Source: Prolixibacteraceae bacterium (GTDB taxonomy: Bacteria; Bacteroidota; Bacteroidia; Bacteroidales; Prolixibacteraceae). From it: a stretch of 64,000 nucleotides of DNA. Made by a program: the position numbers and the translations under genes. Location: the NCBI GenBank assembly GCA_023229575.1, contig JALNYZ010000003.1:1-64000 (forward strand). The letters run 5' to 3'. This document shows positions 23,078 to 32,166 of the stretch, one piece after another. Positions within the stretch are counted from its first letter, which is position 1. Each line of letters starts with the position of its first letter. The notes under the pieces are model-generated. The model saw only the letters and a program-made list of their open reading frames with translations, did not search any database and was not told the DNA's origin.

Positions 23078-23473
23078 ATGATTTCAGTATATCGACAATT
23101 ACAGGAAATCAATCAGAATTACCCGAACTGGAATGGTACTATTCTCTTTAGAAAAATCCTAAAATTAAGAGGGATCGTGCGACCAACAATTGTTAGCCCG
23201 GAATATACGGTTGAAATTATATATGAACCTACTAAGCATCCTAAGGTCTTTGTTATTTCCCCAAAATTAGAGATACATCCTGAAAAGGATAAATTACCCC
23301 ATGTATGGACCGATACTGGCAGTTTGTGTCTTTATGAAAAGGATTATGATCTAAATTCTGATTTTATTACAGAATCAATAATTGTCTGGATTACCTGGTG
23401 GCTTTATTACTATGAAATTTGGCTACAAACAGGGACGTGGGTAGCAAAAGGGACACATCCTGATAAATGGTAA
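23078..23473 (+). CDS. Stand-alone E2-like ubiquitin-conjugating-fold protein (short type II CBASS)
   Basis: 131 residues from the ATG at 23078, one base after the CD-NTase stop; an ATG at 23063 inside the upstream gene is the alternative. The sequence reads as a bacterial E2: a strand-rich start (YTVEIIYEPTKHPKVFVISP), the P-H-V motif, then TDTGSLCLYEKD whose Cys is the likely catalytic residue, and a helical end with WITWWLYYYEIWLQTGTW. No E1 or JAB gene follows, which defines the short type II architecture reported to prime the cyclase by conjugation. Last gene of the CBASS operon, followed by a terminator. Confidence 0.82.
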   Translation: MISVYRQLQEINQNYPNWNGTILFRKILKLRGIVRPTIVSPEYTVEIIYEPTKHPKVFVISPKLEIHPEKDKLPHVWTDTGSLCLYEKDYDLNSDFITESIIVWITWWLYYYEIWLQTGTWVAKGTHPDKW

Positions 23474-23478
23474 TGAGG

Positions 23479-23514
23479 AAAGTGCATTAGTAATACTGCA
23501 CTTTTTTTATTTTG
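23479..23514 (+). terminator. Rho-independent terminator of the CBASS operon
   Basis: AAAGTGCA and TGCACTTT form an 8-bp stem around a 10-nt loop, followed by TTTTATTTT. The stem shares the AAAGTGCA/TGCACT sequence of the operator at 21018-21038. Confidence 0.8.
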
Positions 23515-23586
23515 TATGCGAGTCAGCAGATCCATAATATATATCTGGATGCCTATCAAAATGAAGTATAAATATATCTCATATTG

Positions 23587-23618
23587 TGATATGGTTTTGT
23601 GGAAATAAATTACATTTA
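23587..23618 (+). promoter_or_regulatory. Possible promoter/operator of the BREX operon
   Basis: TACATTTA at 23611-23618 is one mismatch from TAnnTTTG and is preceded by TTTTG near 23595. Just upstream, CATAT-TGTG-ATATG is a short perfect dyad that could bind the XRE regulator. Support is from pattern only. Confidence 0.35.
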
Positions 23619-23637
23619 GGCTTCAATTGAATAATAA

Positions 23638-23847
23638 ATGAATAGGATTAAAGAAGTCCTTGAACTAAAGGGGATTAAACAAATATGGCTGGCAGAGAAA
23701 CTTGGGAAAAGTTTCAATATGGTGAATGCTTATGTCCAAAACAGGCGGCAGCCCAGCATCGAGATTTTGTACCAGATCGCGGACATCCTGGCCGTGGATG
23801 TGAAAGAGCTTTTGATTAGCAAGAATGAAACTATTAGCAAAAAATGA
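23638..23847 (+). CDS. XRE-family helix-turn-helix regulator heading the BREX operon
   Basis: 69 residues, essentially a single Cro/C1-type DNA-binding domain: IKEVLELKGIKQIWLAEKLG with recognition helix SFNMVNAYVQNRRQPSIEIL. Its TGA overlaps the brxA ATG (ATGA), so it is coupled to BREX. It probably represses or tunes the operon; this places an XRE protein where many BREX loci carry the WYL-type BrxR. Confidence 0.85.
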   Translation: MNRIKEVLELKGIKQIWLAEKLGKSFNMVNAYVQNRRQPSIEILYQIADILAVDVKELLISKNETISKK

Positions 23848-24443
23848 TCGAAAGAAACTTAAAATACAATGGCACTTTTTCATCCAATGGGGTATTGTTC
23901 AATGAAACAATCAGACTCGTTGGTGTATTGAAAAGTGATGAGCTCGAGGAGGCATTGGCAAAGGATATTAAAGAGAATAAGTTACTGCAAATTAACTCGG
24001 AAGAAACCAGGGGCAGGGCCATACGCGAAATCAGAAAAAGAAACAAATATGCCGAACCCGGTTTTTGGGAAGATTTTAGCCGGGCCAGTGAAGAGGAACA
24101 AAGATTAATGTTCTTCTACTTGTGCCTGAAAACTTACAGAATCCTATTTGACCTGCATTTTCTGGTCACTGTCAAACGATACCATATTGACACTACGGTT
24201 CCGGAAACATTCTATTACAAAATGGTCACCGATGAACTGGCTTCCATAGATAAAACAGTTGCGGCTTGGTCCGATACTACATTAAAAAAGACGCTCTCCA
24301 ACTACCGGAGTCTGCTAAGAGTTGCGGGATTGCTGAAAGGGGATCAGCTAACCACTCCTTTTGTCCCGGCTTCATTCTGGACCCAGTTTACGGAGAGAAA
24401 TGAATATTGGTTTTTGGAAGCCTGTTTTCAATCTATAAAATAA
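23844..24443 (+). CDS. brxA: BREX protein BrxA (DUF1819)
   Basis: 199 residues, typical of BrxA, a small all-helical DNA-binding protein of type I BREX. Characteristic stretches: FNETIRLVGVLKSDELEEA, GRAIREIRKRNKYAEPGFWE and ASFWTQFTERNEYWFLEACF. It starts four bases inside the XRE gene and is followed by brxB after 7 bp. Its exact part in BREX is unresolved. Confidence 0.9.
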   Translation: MIERNLKYNGTFSSNGVLFNETIRLVGVLKSDELEEALAKDIKENKLLQINSEETRGRAIREIRKRNKYAEPGFWEDFSRASEEEQRLMFFYLCLKTYRILFDLHFLVTVKRYHIDTTVPETFYYKMVTDELASIDKTVAAWSDTTLKKTLSNYRSLLRVAGLLKGDQLTTPFVPASFWTQFTERNEYWFLEACFQSIK

Positions 24444-24450
24444 TCATTCA

Positions 24451-25044
24451 ATGACGATCACAGAATTGTATGAACGAATGAGCAACAAGGATTTTCAGGA
24501 CCCTGCCACGGGAAACCTGTTTTCAAATGCCTACATGTACCTCTATCCTCCTGAAAGCGAAAATCAAATTCACGACGAAATCCAGGTAATTAAAGAACGG
24601 TTGAAAAGACCTAACAACTATTTGGATGTACTCATCCTGGATATTTTTGAGCTGTATTGTGCCTTTTTGAAGCATAAGAAATTTGGTAAAACCTCTCTGT
24701 TCGATTTTTTCATCGAGAAGGAGAAACAGACTCCTGATAAGGTGAATGAATCCTTAATCAGGGAAGCTAAGAGTGATGGTTTTTTTGCATTCTTGGACAA
24801 AGCCATCAAATCCCACTTTTCTGAAGGTGAAACCGACAAAAAAGTCTATGTAATTATCCATGGCTTCGGTTCAATATTTCCGTACCTGAGAACCAGTAAA
24901 TTTCTTAATAATTTTGAAAAGTACTTTATCGGGGAAAAATACAAGCTAATCCTTTTCTATCCGGGGGAGGTTAAGGACTACTATTCTCTTTTCAAACTTT
25001 TAAACGATGAAAATCCCTATCGGGCAATCAAACTCATAAATTAA
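24451..25044 (+). CDS. brxB: BREX protein BrxB (DUF1788)
   Basis: 197 residues matching the BrxB pattern: an N-terminal helical region with FSNAYMYLYPPESEN, and a C-terminal segment VYVIIHGFGSIFPYLRTSKF followed by KLILFYPGEVKDYYSLFKLL. Function within the BREX complex is unknown. 20 bp before brxC. Confidence 0.9.
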   Translation: MTITELYERMSNKDFQDPATGNLFSNAYMYLYPPESENQIHDEIQVIKERLKRPNNYLDVLILDIFELYCAFLKHKKFGKTSLFDFFIEKEKQTPDKVNESLIREAKSDGFFAFLDKAIKSHFSEGETDKKVYVIIHGFGSIFPYLRTSKFLNNFEKYFIGEKYKLILFYPGEVKDYYSLFKLLNDENPYRAIKLIN

Positions 25045-25064
25045 CCTGGCATAACCCACCAAAA

Positions 25065-28000
25065 ATGCAATTATCAAAAATTTTCGAACGACCCATCGAT
25101 CGCATCATTAATTCTGCAGTCGTTGTTAGCAACCATAAGTCGGACACTATTCAGGCTGAAATTGGAGAATATGTGTTTACAAAGGATTTGATTGAAAAAT
25201 TATACCACTTTCTGGATACTGTTCTCAACATGAAAGAAGGTAAAACCGGAATCTGGATCAACGGTTATTATGGCTCCGGTAAGTCGCATTTCATTAAATA
25301 TGCCCACTACTGTCTGGATACTGACACTTCCGGAAAAGCTTTTGAGCACTACCTGAAAAATGTAAAAGAGCATCAGGGAAAGGATGACTTTTCAGAAGTA
25401 ACCGAATCGAATGTTCTGCAGCTGAAACGAAAAATAGAGCAGACGAAAGTTGAAAATATCATTTTTAACGTCGAGGACGAAACGGATGATGTGAACGGTG
25501 AGCGCCTTACCAGGATATTTCTTAGCATGTTGAACCGATTCCGTGGGTACAATTCGAACGATATCCCCCTAGCAGTCCTTTTCGAAAAATATCTTGATAA
25601 AAAGGGAGTGTTTGCTGAATTTAAAAAACGACTTCAGGAAGAATCCGGCTATGATTGGAATTCCCAGGCCGCCGATATTGCTTCCTATGAATTGGATACC
25701 ATTCTTGTACTTGCCAAAAATTTGGTACCGGAAATGGACACTGATTCATTGCGAGTTAAACTTTCCAATCCTGAAACTTCCCGGATCACCATCAAAGACA
25801 CCCTGATTCCTGAGCTAAAGCAGTTCCTATCCGAGAAAGAGAACAACTACCGGCTGGTATTTTTGGTCGATGAAATCTCCCAGTACATAGGCAGCAACAA
25901 GGAGCTATTGCTCAACTTCCAAAATATTATCGAAAGGGTCAGCGAAGATTGTAACAACCAGGTATGGATTGCCTGCACTGCCCAGCAGTCACTGGATGAA
26001 GTCTCCGAAAATGTTGGTTCCATTGACGTTAATGATGAATTCGGGAAAATCCTGGGTCGGTTCGATACCCGTATTTCACTCGAAAGTGCCGATGCTTCGT
26101 ACATCACCCAGATTAGGGTGCTGGAGAAAAATTCTACCGGTATAAAAGAGTTGACGGAACTTTATCACCACAACCAGGATGCCATCGAAAACCAGTTTAA
26201 ACTGCACCACGATTTATACAAAGGCTACAACCAAATGGACGATTTCATCCTGGCTTATCCCTTTGTTCCCTATCAGTTCAAATTGATCTCACATGTTTTT
26301 GAATCATTTCAGGGTCTCAAATTTGTCATAAAAGAGGTCAAGGACAACGAACGATCTATCCTTAGCATCACACATTATACCGCCAAGGAACACAAAGAGG
26401 AGGAGGTTGGCTCCTTTATGCCGTTCGATGCTTTCTACAACCGGCAATTCTCATCCAATCTTACCCAACGAGGACGAAGGGCCATCGAAAATGCGCTGGA
26501 TCTTCCTGCCGTTAAAGGCCATAACTTTGCGGAGCGCGTGGTGAAAAACCTCTTTATGATTTCAAACCTGAAAGATTCCATTCGCCTGACATTTCCTTCC
26601 AATCTGGATAACCTGACGATTCTGATGATGACCAACCTGGATGAAAATAAACTTCAGCTTCAGAACAAGATTAAGGTGGTATTGGACAAATTACTGGAAG
26701 AAAGTATCATCCGCGAGGAAAGGGGGAACTATTTCTTCTTCAATGAAGATGAGATGGATCTCACCAATATTATCAAAGACACCATCCTGAATGGAGAAGA
26801 TCGGTTAACCGAAGCCGATCGGTTTATCCGAAGCCTTTTGAAGATTGAAAGCAAGGAACGTTATGAGTCGAACGACTTTAAGGTAGCCTATGAAATTGAC
26901 AAGAAGTTCTTTTTAAGGAACGGTGATGTCACAGTGTCAGTTTTAATGTTTGACCGACAACCCGCTACTCAATTGGCCTTGGGGAATAGCATCAGCAACC
27001 TTTCCATCTGCATCAACGAATGGTTTACTGCCGACAAACAGATGATGAAGGATTTTGAATGGTATTGTAAAAATGTCAAATACTTCAGCAACAATGCGGG
27101 TTCGAGCACAGGTGAACGGATCAAAACCATCGAGATATTTAAAAACAGAAACCGGGAGTTGAGCGAAAAGATCACCAAAAGGATCACTGATAAATTTCCG
27201 GATACCAACTTTGTAAGTGGTCAGACAGTTATAGAACCGGATGCCATCAATGGGTCAAAACCCCACGAGCGTTACAAAAATCTGATTGCCAAGCACATTG
27301 GTCTGGTATACAAGCGCCATAAATTAAGCAACGGATATGCCTTGACGGCCAGCGATCTGCGCAAAGCGGTGCGCGACAAGCAAACTTCCAACTTCAACGA
27401 TCTAACACCAGCCGAGCAGATGGTCGAAGACCACATCACCAATATGGGAGGAGTCCTGACAGTGACTGACCTGGTTGCGAAATTCGAAGGCATTCCTTTT
27501 GGCTGGAAAGATGTGGCCACCATCAACATGATTCTTGAACTCAACCGCAAGAAAAAACGGGAACTGGAATACCGTAACCAGCCACGTTACAAACCGGTCG
27601 ATTTTGTCGAGAAGGCATTGAACACCAACGAACGCGCCGCTTGTGTGGTACGGGAGGGGGAAGAAATTTCGCAGGCTGTGATCGATGAAACCCTGCTCAG
27701 TTACCGGAATATTTTCAACCAGGACCTACCCTCCACCACCGATGGCAACAAACTGTTTGAGGTGATCAACGAGGGCCTTTCAAAAATATTCGATACCTAC
27801 AAGGAGTACCAGGAAAGCTATTATGGCAGATACCCTTTTGGGATTCATTTCAATACACTCTGTCAGAAACTGAACAGCTGGATCAAAATCAGGGATCCCA
27901 AACGATTGTTTACAGACTTAAAAGAGGAACAGGAGACAGTAAAAAGGATGTTCGACCAGTGCAAATCATTGGTTGAATTCATAGGCAGGGCCATGGATTC

Positions 28001-28586
28001 CTACAAAAGCATCCAATCCTTTTACACCGAAAACAAAGAGAATTTCAACAGCCTCGAACCTGCTGAACAGGAGAAAGCAGGCATGGTTGGCGAATTCTTC
28101 CGTTCTGATGACCCTGCCATGAGCTTCCGGCACATCCGAAAAGCTTATGATGAGCTAAAAGCATCTATTGAACATCTAAAAGAGAGCTTGCTGAAGGAGA
28201 CGCTGGCTGCCTACAAACAAGTTTTTGCCGAACTGGATGGTGAAGCAAACAAGTTGGGAGTCACCGACAGAAGACAGTATGGTGACAAAGAAGATTGCCT
28301 GAATCGCATCCAGAAACACAAATCGATCACTGCCATCCGTTATGAACTTTCCAAGGCGGATGCTTTCAAAAGCGAACAATTGCACCTGATTGTCGCCTAT
28401 GCCTCAAAAAAATCACCAGAACTGAACAAGCCCCATTCTCCAGCAGTTGGCGAGCCCAGGGAATATTATATTTCCAAATTGGCCACGGTGATCCGGGATG
28501 AAAAAGAGCTGGATACCTATCTGGCCCGGGCAAAGACCGAAATGCTGGCCTTATTGAAAGAGAAGAAAACCATCATCATTAAGTAG
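25065..28586 (+). CDS. brxC: BREX ATPase BrxC (DUF499-class P-loop protein)
   Basis: 1173 residues, the usual size of BrxC. The Walker A is GYYGSGKS (residues 67-74) and a Walker B-like strand, LVFLVDEISQYIG, lies near 263-275. The start region RPIDRIINSAVVV is typical. The rest is a long helical protein with DUF6079-like character. BrxC is needed for BREX immunity and is thought to work with PglX/PglZ in substrate recognition. Followed by pglX 13 bp downstream. Confidence 0.93.
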   Translation: MQLSKIFERPIDRIINSAVVVSNHKSDTIQAEIGEYVFTKDLIEKLYHFLDTVLNMKEGKTGIWINGYYGSGKSHFIKYAHYCLDTDTSGKAFEHYLKNVKEHQGKDDFSEVTESNVLQLKRKIEQTKVENIIFNVEDETDDVNGERLTRIFLSMLNRFRGYNSNDIPLAVLFEKYLDKKGVFAEFKKRLQEESGYDWNSQAADIASYELDTILVLAKNLVPEMDTDSLRVKLSNPETSRITIKDTLIPELKQFLSEKENNYRLVFLVDEISQYIGSNKELLLNFQNIIERVSEDCNNQVWIACTAQQSLDEVSENVGSIDVNDEFGKILGRFDTRISLESADASYITQIRVLEKNSTGIKELTELYHHNQDAIENQFKLHHDLYKGYNQMDDFILAYPFVPYQFKLISHVFESFQGLKFVIKEVKDNERSILSITHYTAKEHKEEEVGSFMPFDAFYNRQFSSNLTQRGRRAIENALDLPAVKGHNFAERVVKNLFMISNLKDSIRLTFPSNLDNLTILMMTNLDENKLQLQNKIKVVLDKLLEESIIREERGNYFFFNEDEMDLTNIIKDTILNGEDRLTEADRFIRSLLKIESKERYESNDFKVAYEIDKKFFLRNGDVTVSVLMFDRQPATQLALGNSISNLSICINEWFTADKQMMKDFEWYCKNVKYFSNNAGSSTGERIKTIEIFKNRNRELSEKITKRITDKFPDTNFVSGQTVIEPDAINGSKPHERYKNLIAKHIGLVYKRHKLSNGYALTASDLRKAVRDKQTSNFNDLTPAEQMVEDHITNMGGVLTVTDLVAKFEGIPFGWKDVATINMILELNRKKKRELEYRNQPRYKPVDFVEKALNTNERAACVVREGEEISQAVIDETLLSYRNIFNQDLPSTTDGNKLFEVINEGLSKIFDTYKEYQESYYGRYPFGIHFNTLCQKLNSWIKIRDPKRLFTDLKEEQETVKRMFDQCKSLVEFIGRAMDSYKSIQSFYTENKENFNSLEPAEQEKAGMVGEFFRSDDPAMSFRHIRKAYDELKASIEHLKESLLKETLAAYKQVFAELDGEANKLGVTDRRQYGDKEDCLNRIQKHKSITAIRYELSKADAFKSEQLHLIVAYASKKSPELNKPHSPAVGEPREYYISKLATVIRDEKELDTYLARAKTEMLALLKEKKTIIIK

Positions 28587-28599
28587 CAGGAATCCTGAA

Positions 28600-31500
28600 A
28601 TGAACACCGGACAGCTTAAACCATTTGCCCAAAAAGCACGAAATATCATCCGCCAAGGAGTATCCCGACAACTGAAATACTGGGGTTTTGATGAAAAAGG
28701 AAATGTGGAATGCCGCCCCGAAAAGGTGGAAGGCGGTATTGTACATCGTGAAGAAATCATTGACGACCCTTCGGTAATGAAACGCTGGGAGACCTTGAAC
28801 CATGCGGTCAAGCATCAGGGATTTGATCAGGTGGTGGAAGAAGCAGCTTATACCTGGTTTAATCGGATGATGGCTATTCGTATTCTGTCGAAAAACGGGT
28901 ACGAATTACCACAATTGGAATACGGCACAGATGGGGCGCAAACACCGCTTATTCTGCAAAGGGCTCGTCGCGGACAGTTTGCTTTTTTAAACAAAGAAGA
29001 GCAAACCCGGCTGATGCTGGTCTTGACAGACTATTCCAAAGACACCCAGGCCTTTGCTCTTTTGCTCACCGGCTATTGCCATTCTCATTCGTTGCTCAAC
29101 AGTATTTTTGGCCGGTTAGATGATTATACCGAATTGCTGCTTCCGGCAGATATGCTGAATGAAAACGGTTTTATTCATTTTCTGAATACCACATCAGCCA
29201 TCTCAGACGACGATTACCGTCAGGTGGAGTTGATTGGATGGTTGTACCAATTTTACATTTCGGAGAAAAAGGATCAAGTATTTGCCCAGTTTAAAAAGAA
29301 CCAAAAGGCGGAAGCCAGGGATATTCCCGCTGCCACACAGATCTTTACCCCCAACTGGATTGTGAAATACATGGTGGAGAACACTGTGGGTAAAATTTGG
29401 TTGGACAAACATCCCCAGTCGCCCCTCAAAACCGGCATGAAATACCTGGTGGAAGCACCGCATGAAAATGCGGAAACGGTACAGGTAAAGACTCCATTGT
29501 TTGACGAAGTAGCCCACCTGAAACTGCTGGACCCAGCGGCTGGCTCCGGCCATATCCTGGTAGAAGGCTTTGAACTGCTCTACCAGATGTACCTCGAAGA
29601 GTATTACATGCCCGAAGAGGCCGTGGAAAGCATCCTGAAAAACAACCTGTTTGGTTTGGACATTGACCTGCGTGCAGCCCAATTGGCCCGGTTCGCCATC
29701 TTGATGAAAGCAGCTTCAAAATACCCGGATATTCTACAGAAAAATATTTTACCCAAGGTATTCGCCATGCCAGCACCCGCCGATTTTAGCCGACAGGAAA
29801 TTTTGGACTTCCTGGGTAGTGAGGGCCGGCAATATGAAGAAAAGTTAAGCGAAGCCCTGCAATTGATGCAGCAGGCACAAAACCTGGGTTCAGTAATGAA
29901 GTTTGATTTTCCTGCCGAAGTGCCAAGTTTTATCGTGACCCGTTTGGAAAACCTCAAAAACAAAACCTTTCGTGATAATGTAGAAGAAGTCTTACTGCAA
30001 AAAATTGTACCGTTTATTGAAGTGTTAGCCATTTTAACCAACCGATACGAAGCAATTGCCGCCAATCCACCTTACATGGGCAGTGGCAACATGAACGGGG
30101 AATTGAAACAGTATGTAAATTCAAACTACCCAATATCCAAAACAGATTTGATGACTGTTTTCATGGAGGTTACCTATGATTTGATTAAAGAAAAAGGTCA
30201 AGTTGGAATGATTAATCTTCCATCCTGGATGTTTCTTTCTTCATTTGAAAAGCTAAGACAGAAAATCATAAAATCAGCATTGATTACAAGCCTAATTCAG
30301 CAAGGAAGAGGAATATTTGGATCTGATTTTGGTTCAGTTTCATTTTGTTTTTCGAAAGAAAATCCTGAAGGCAAAAAAGGTGTTTATCGAAGACTTTTTA
30401 AGGAGCATGTTAAAGTTGATTCTGTTGCTGAAAAAGAAAAGCGGTTTTTGAATAGAGATTATGGATATTTCTTAACTAATCAATTAGATTTTTTGAAAAT
30501 CCCACAATATCCAATTGGATACTGGTTGAGTGGAAAAATGATTAGCCATTTTGAGAACAATAATTTGATTGACAACTTCTTTGAGTCTGGTGGTCGTATT
30601 AAAACGCATGATAACACTAAGTTTCTTCGATTTATTTGGGAAGTTTCGAAATTAAAGATTGCCCGTAATAAAAAGTGGATATTATTTGAAAATGGTGGAG
30701 AAGCTCGAAAATGGTTCGGAAATAAGTTATCCATATTAAACTGGGATGAAGGAGCAAAAGAAAGCTATAAATCACATGGAGGATTAAATAATCCAAAATA
30801 TTGGGAAAGAGAGGGTATCACTTGGTCAATTATATCTAGCAAGGTAACATACTTTAGATTCAAAGAATCAAACTCGGAATATTCATCCGGAGCACCAACT
30901 ATATTTCAGCAGGGAGATACTTCATTGTTTTATACACTTGCATTTTTGAATACAAAATATTCTATCAATTTGTTAAAGGTGATTAATCCGACAATTAATA
31001 CAACCGTGGGAGATGTTCTGTCTTTACCTCTCATATCTCATATTAATTCCAAAAATATTGATGACCTATCAAAGCTTTGTATATTTATGGCTAAAACTGA
31101 TTGGGATTCCAGAGAAACCTCTAGGGATTTTCAACAATCATCGTTAATCAACAATAGTCTATCGTTATTACAAGCCTTTCAGAAATGGCAAATCGAAGTT
31201 ACAGGTAATTTTTCCCAGCTGCATTTCCATGAAGAAGAACTCAACCGCATTTTTATTGATATTTATGGGCTAAACCAAGAGCTCGATCCATCGGTAGCGC
31301 TAAAGGACATCATTATCTTACAGGAGGAGTTGGATACCAAGGCGCTTGAAAAAACTGAAAAAGCCCTGCACAAACGCAGACACTGGAAATTGGTGGAGGA
31401 CAAATGGCAACTGTTTGAGGACGAAAGCAAACCATTACCAGAATTACCCATAAAACGCGATGTGGTAATGAAACAACTGATTTCGTATTCCATCGGTTGC

Positions 31501-32154
31501 ATGATGGGTCGCTACCGCTTGAATCAACCCGGGCTGCACATTGCCCATCCCAACCCAACACACGAGGAGGTTTGCACCTACGACTTCAACGGACATGAAT
31601 TTGAGATTGATGATGACGGCATTATTCCGTTGATGGGCTCCAACTGCACCTTTTCCGACGATGCAGTCAACCGTTTTAACTATTTTCTGGAGGTAGTTTG
31701 GGGAGCCGAAACGCTCACCCAAAACAAAAACTTCCTGGTGGATTGTTTGAATCAGGAAATTGAGAAATACCTGGTAAAGGATTTCTGGAAAGACCATTGC
31801 CAAACCTACAAAAAGAAGCCCATCTACTGGCTCTTTGCTTCAGAGAAAGGCGCCTTTCAGGTATTAACTTACTTGCACCGGATGAACCGCTTCACGGCAG
31901 AAAAGATTCGCTCGAAATACCTGCTGAAGCACCTTCAGTATTTGCAGCAGGAAATCGGCTTACTGGAAAATATGAGCGGCCTTTCGCGCGACGAACAAAA
32001 ACGACTGGATACCCTTCGGACGCAATACGATGAATGTATGCGCTACGAGCTGCTACTGAAAGATTGTGCCGACCGGCAAATTGACTTTGATCTGGACAAT
32101 GGAGTAACGGTTAATTATGAATTGTTTAAAGGGGTGGTTGCTACTATAAAGTAA
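28600..32154 (+). CDS. pglX: BREX adenine-specific DNA methyltransferase PglX
   Basis: 1184 residues, normal for type I PglX. SAM-binding motif I is LDPAAGSGH (Asp311-Gly317), and the catalytic motif IV is NPPY at residues 489-492, indicating an N6-adenine methyltransferase. It marks self DNA at an asymmetric motif and is also required for restriction. The middle part (about residues 520-860) is visibly more AT-rich than both ends and corresponds to the target-recognition region, consistent with exchange of specificity. The C-terminal third (EEEL onward) is conserved family sequence. Confidence 0.95.
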   Translation: MNTGQLKPFAQKARNIIRQGVSRQLKYWGFDEKGNVECRPEKVEGGIVHREEIIDDPSVMKRWETLNHAVKHQGFDQVVEEAAYTWFNRMMAIRILSKNGYELPQLEYGTDGAQTPLILQRARRGQFAFLNKEEQTRLMLVLTDYSKDTQAFALLLTGYCHSHSLLNSIFGRLDDYTELLLPADMLNENGFIHFLNTTSAISDDDYRQVELIGWLYQFYISEKKDQVFAQFKKNQKAEARDIPAATQIFTPNWIVKYMVENTVGKIWLDKHPQSPLKTGMKYLVEAPHENAETVQVKTPLFDEVAHLKLLDPAAGSGHILVEGFELLYQMYLEEYYMPEEAVESILKNNLFGLDIDLRAAQLARFAILMKAASKYPDILQKNILPKVFAMPAPADFSRQEILDFLGSEGRQYEEKLSEALQLMQQAQNLGSVMKFDFPAEVPSFIVTRLENLKNKTFRDNVEEVLLQKIVPFIEVLAILTNRYEAIAANPPYMGSGNMNGELKQYVNSNYPISKTDLMTVFMEVTYDLIKEKGQVGMINLPSWMFLSSFEKLRQKIIKSALITSLIQQGRGIFGSDFGSVSFCFSKENPEGKKGVYRRLFKEHVKVDSVAEKEKRFLNRDYGYFLTNQLDFLKIPQYPIGYWLSGKMISHFENNNLIDNFFESGGRIKTHDNTKFLRFIWEVSKLKIARNKKWILFENGGEARKWFGNKLSILNWDEGAKESYKSHGGLNNPKYWEREGITWSIISSKVTYFRFKESNSEYSSGAPTIFQQGDTSLFYTLAFLNTKYSINLLKVINPTINTTVGDVLSLPLISHINSKNIDDLSKLCIFMAKTDWDSRETSRDFQQSSLINNSLSLLQAFQKWQIEVTGNFSQLHFHEEELNRIFIDIYGLNQELDPSVALKDIIILQEELDTKALEKTEKALHKRRHWKLVEDKWQLFEDESKPLPELPIKRDVVMKQLISYSIGCMMGRYRLNQPGLHIAHPNPTHEEVCTYDFNGHEFEIDDDGIIPLMGSNCTFSDDAVNRFNYFLEVVWGAETLTQNKNFLVDCLNQEIEKYLVKDFWKDHCQTYKKKPIYWLFASEKGAFQVLTYLHRMNRFTAEKIRSKYLLKHLQYLQQEIGLLENMSGLSRDEQKRLDTLRTQYDECMRYELLLKDCADRQIDFDLDNGVTVNYELFKGVVATIK

Positions 32155-32166
32155 AAATAGAATACT

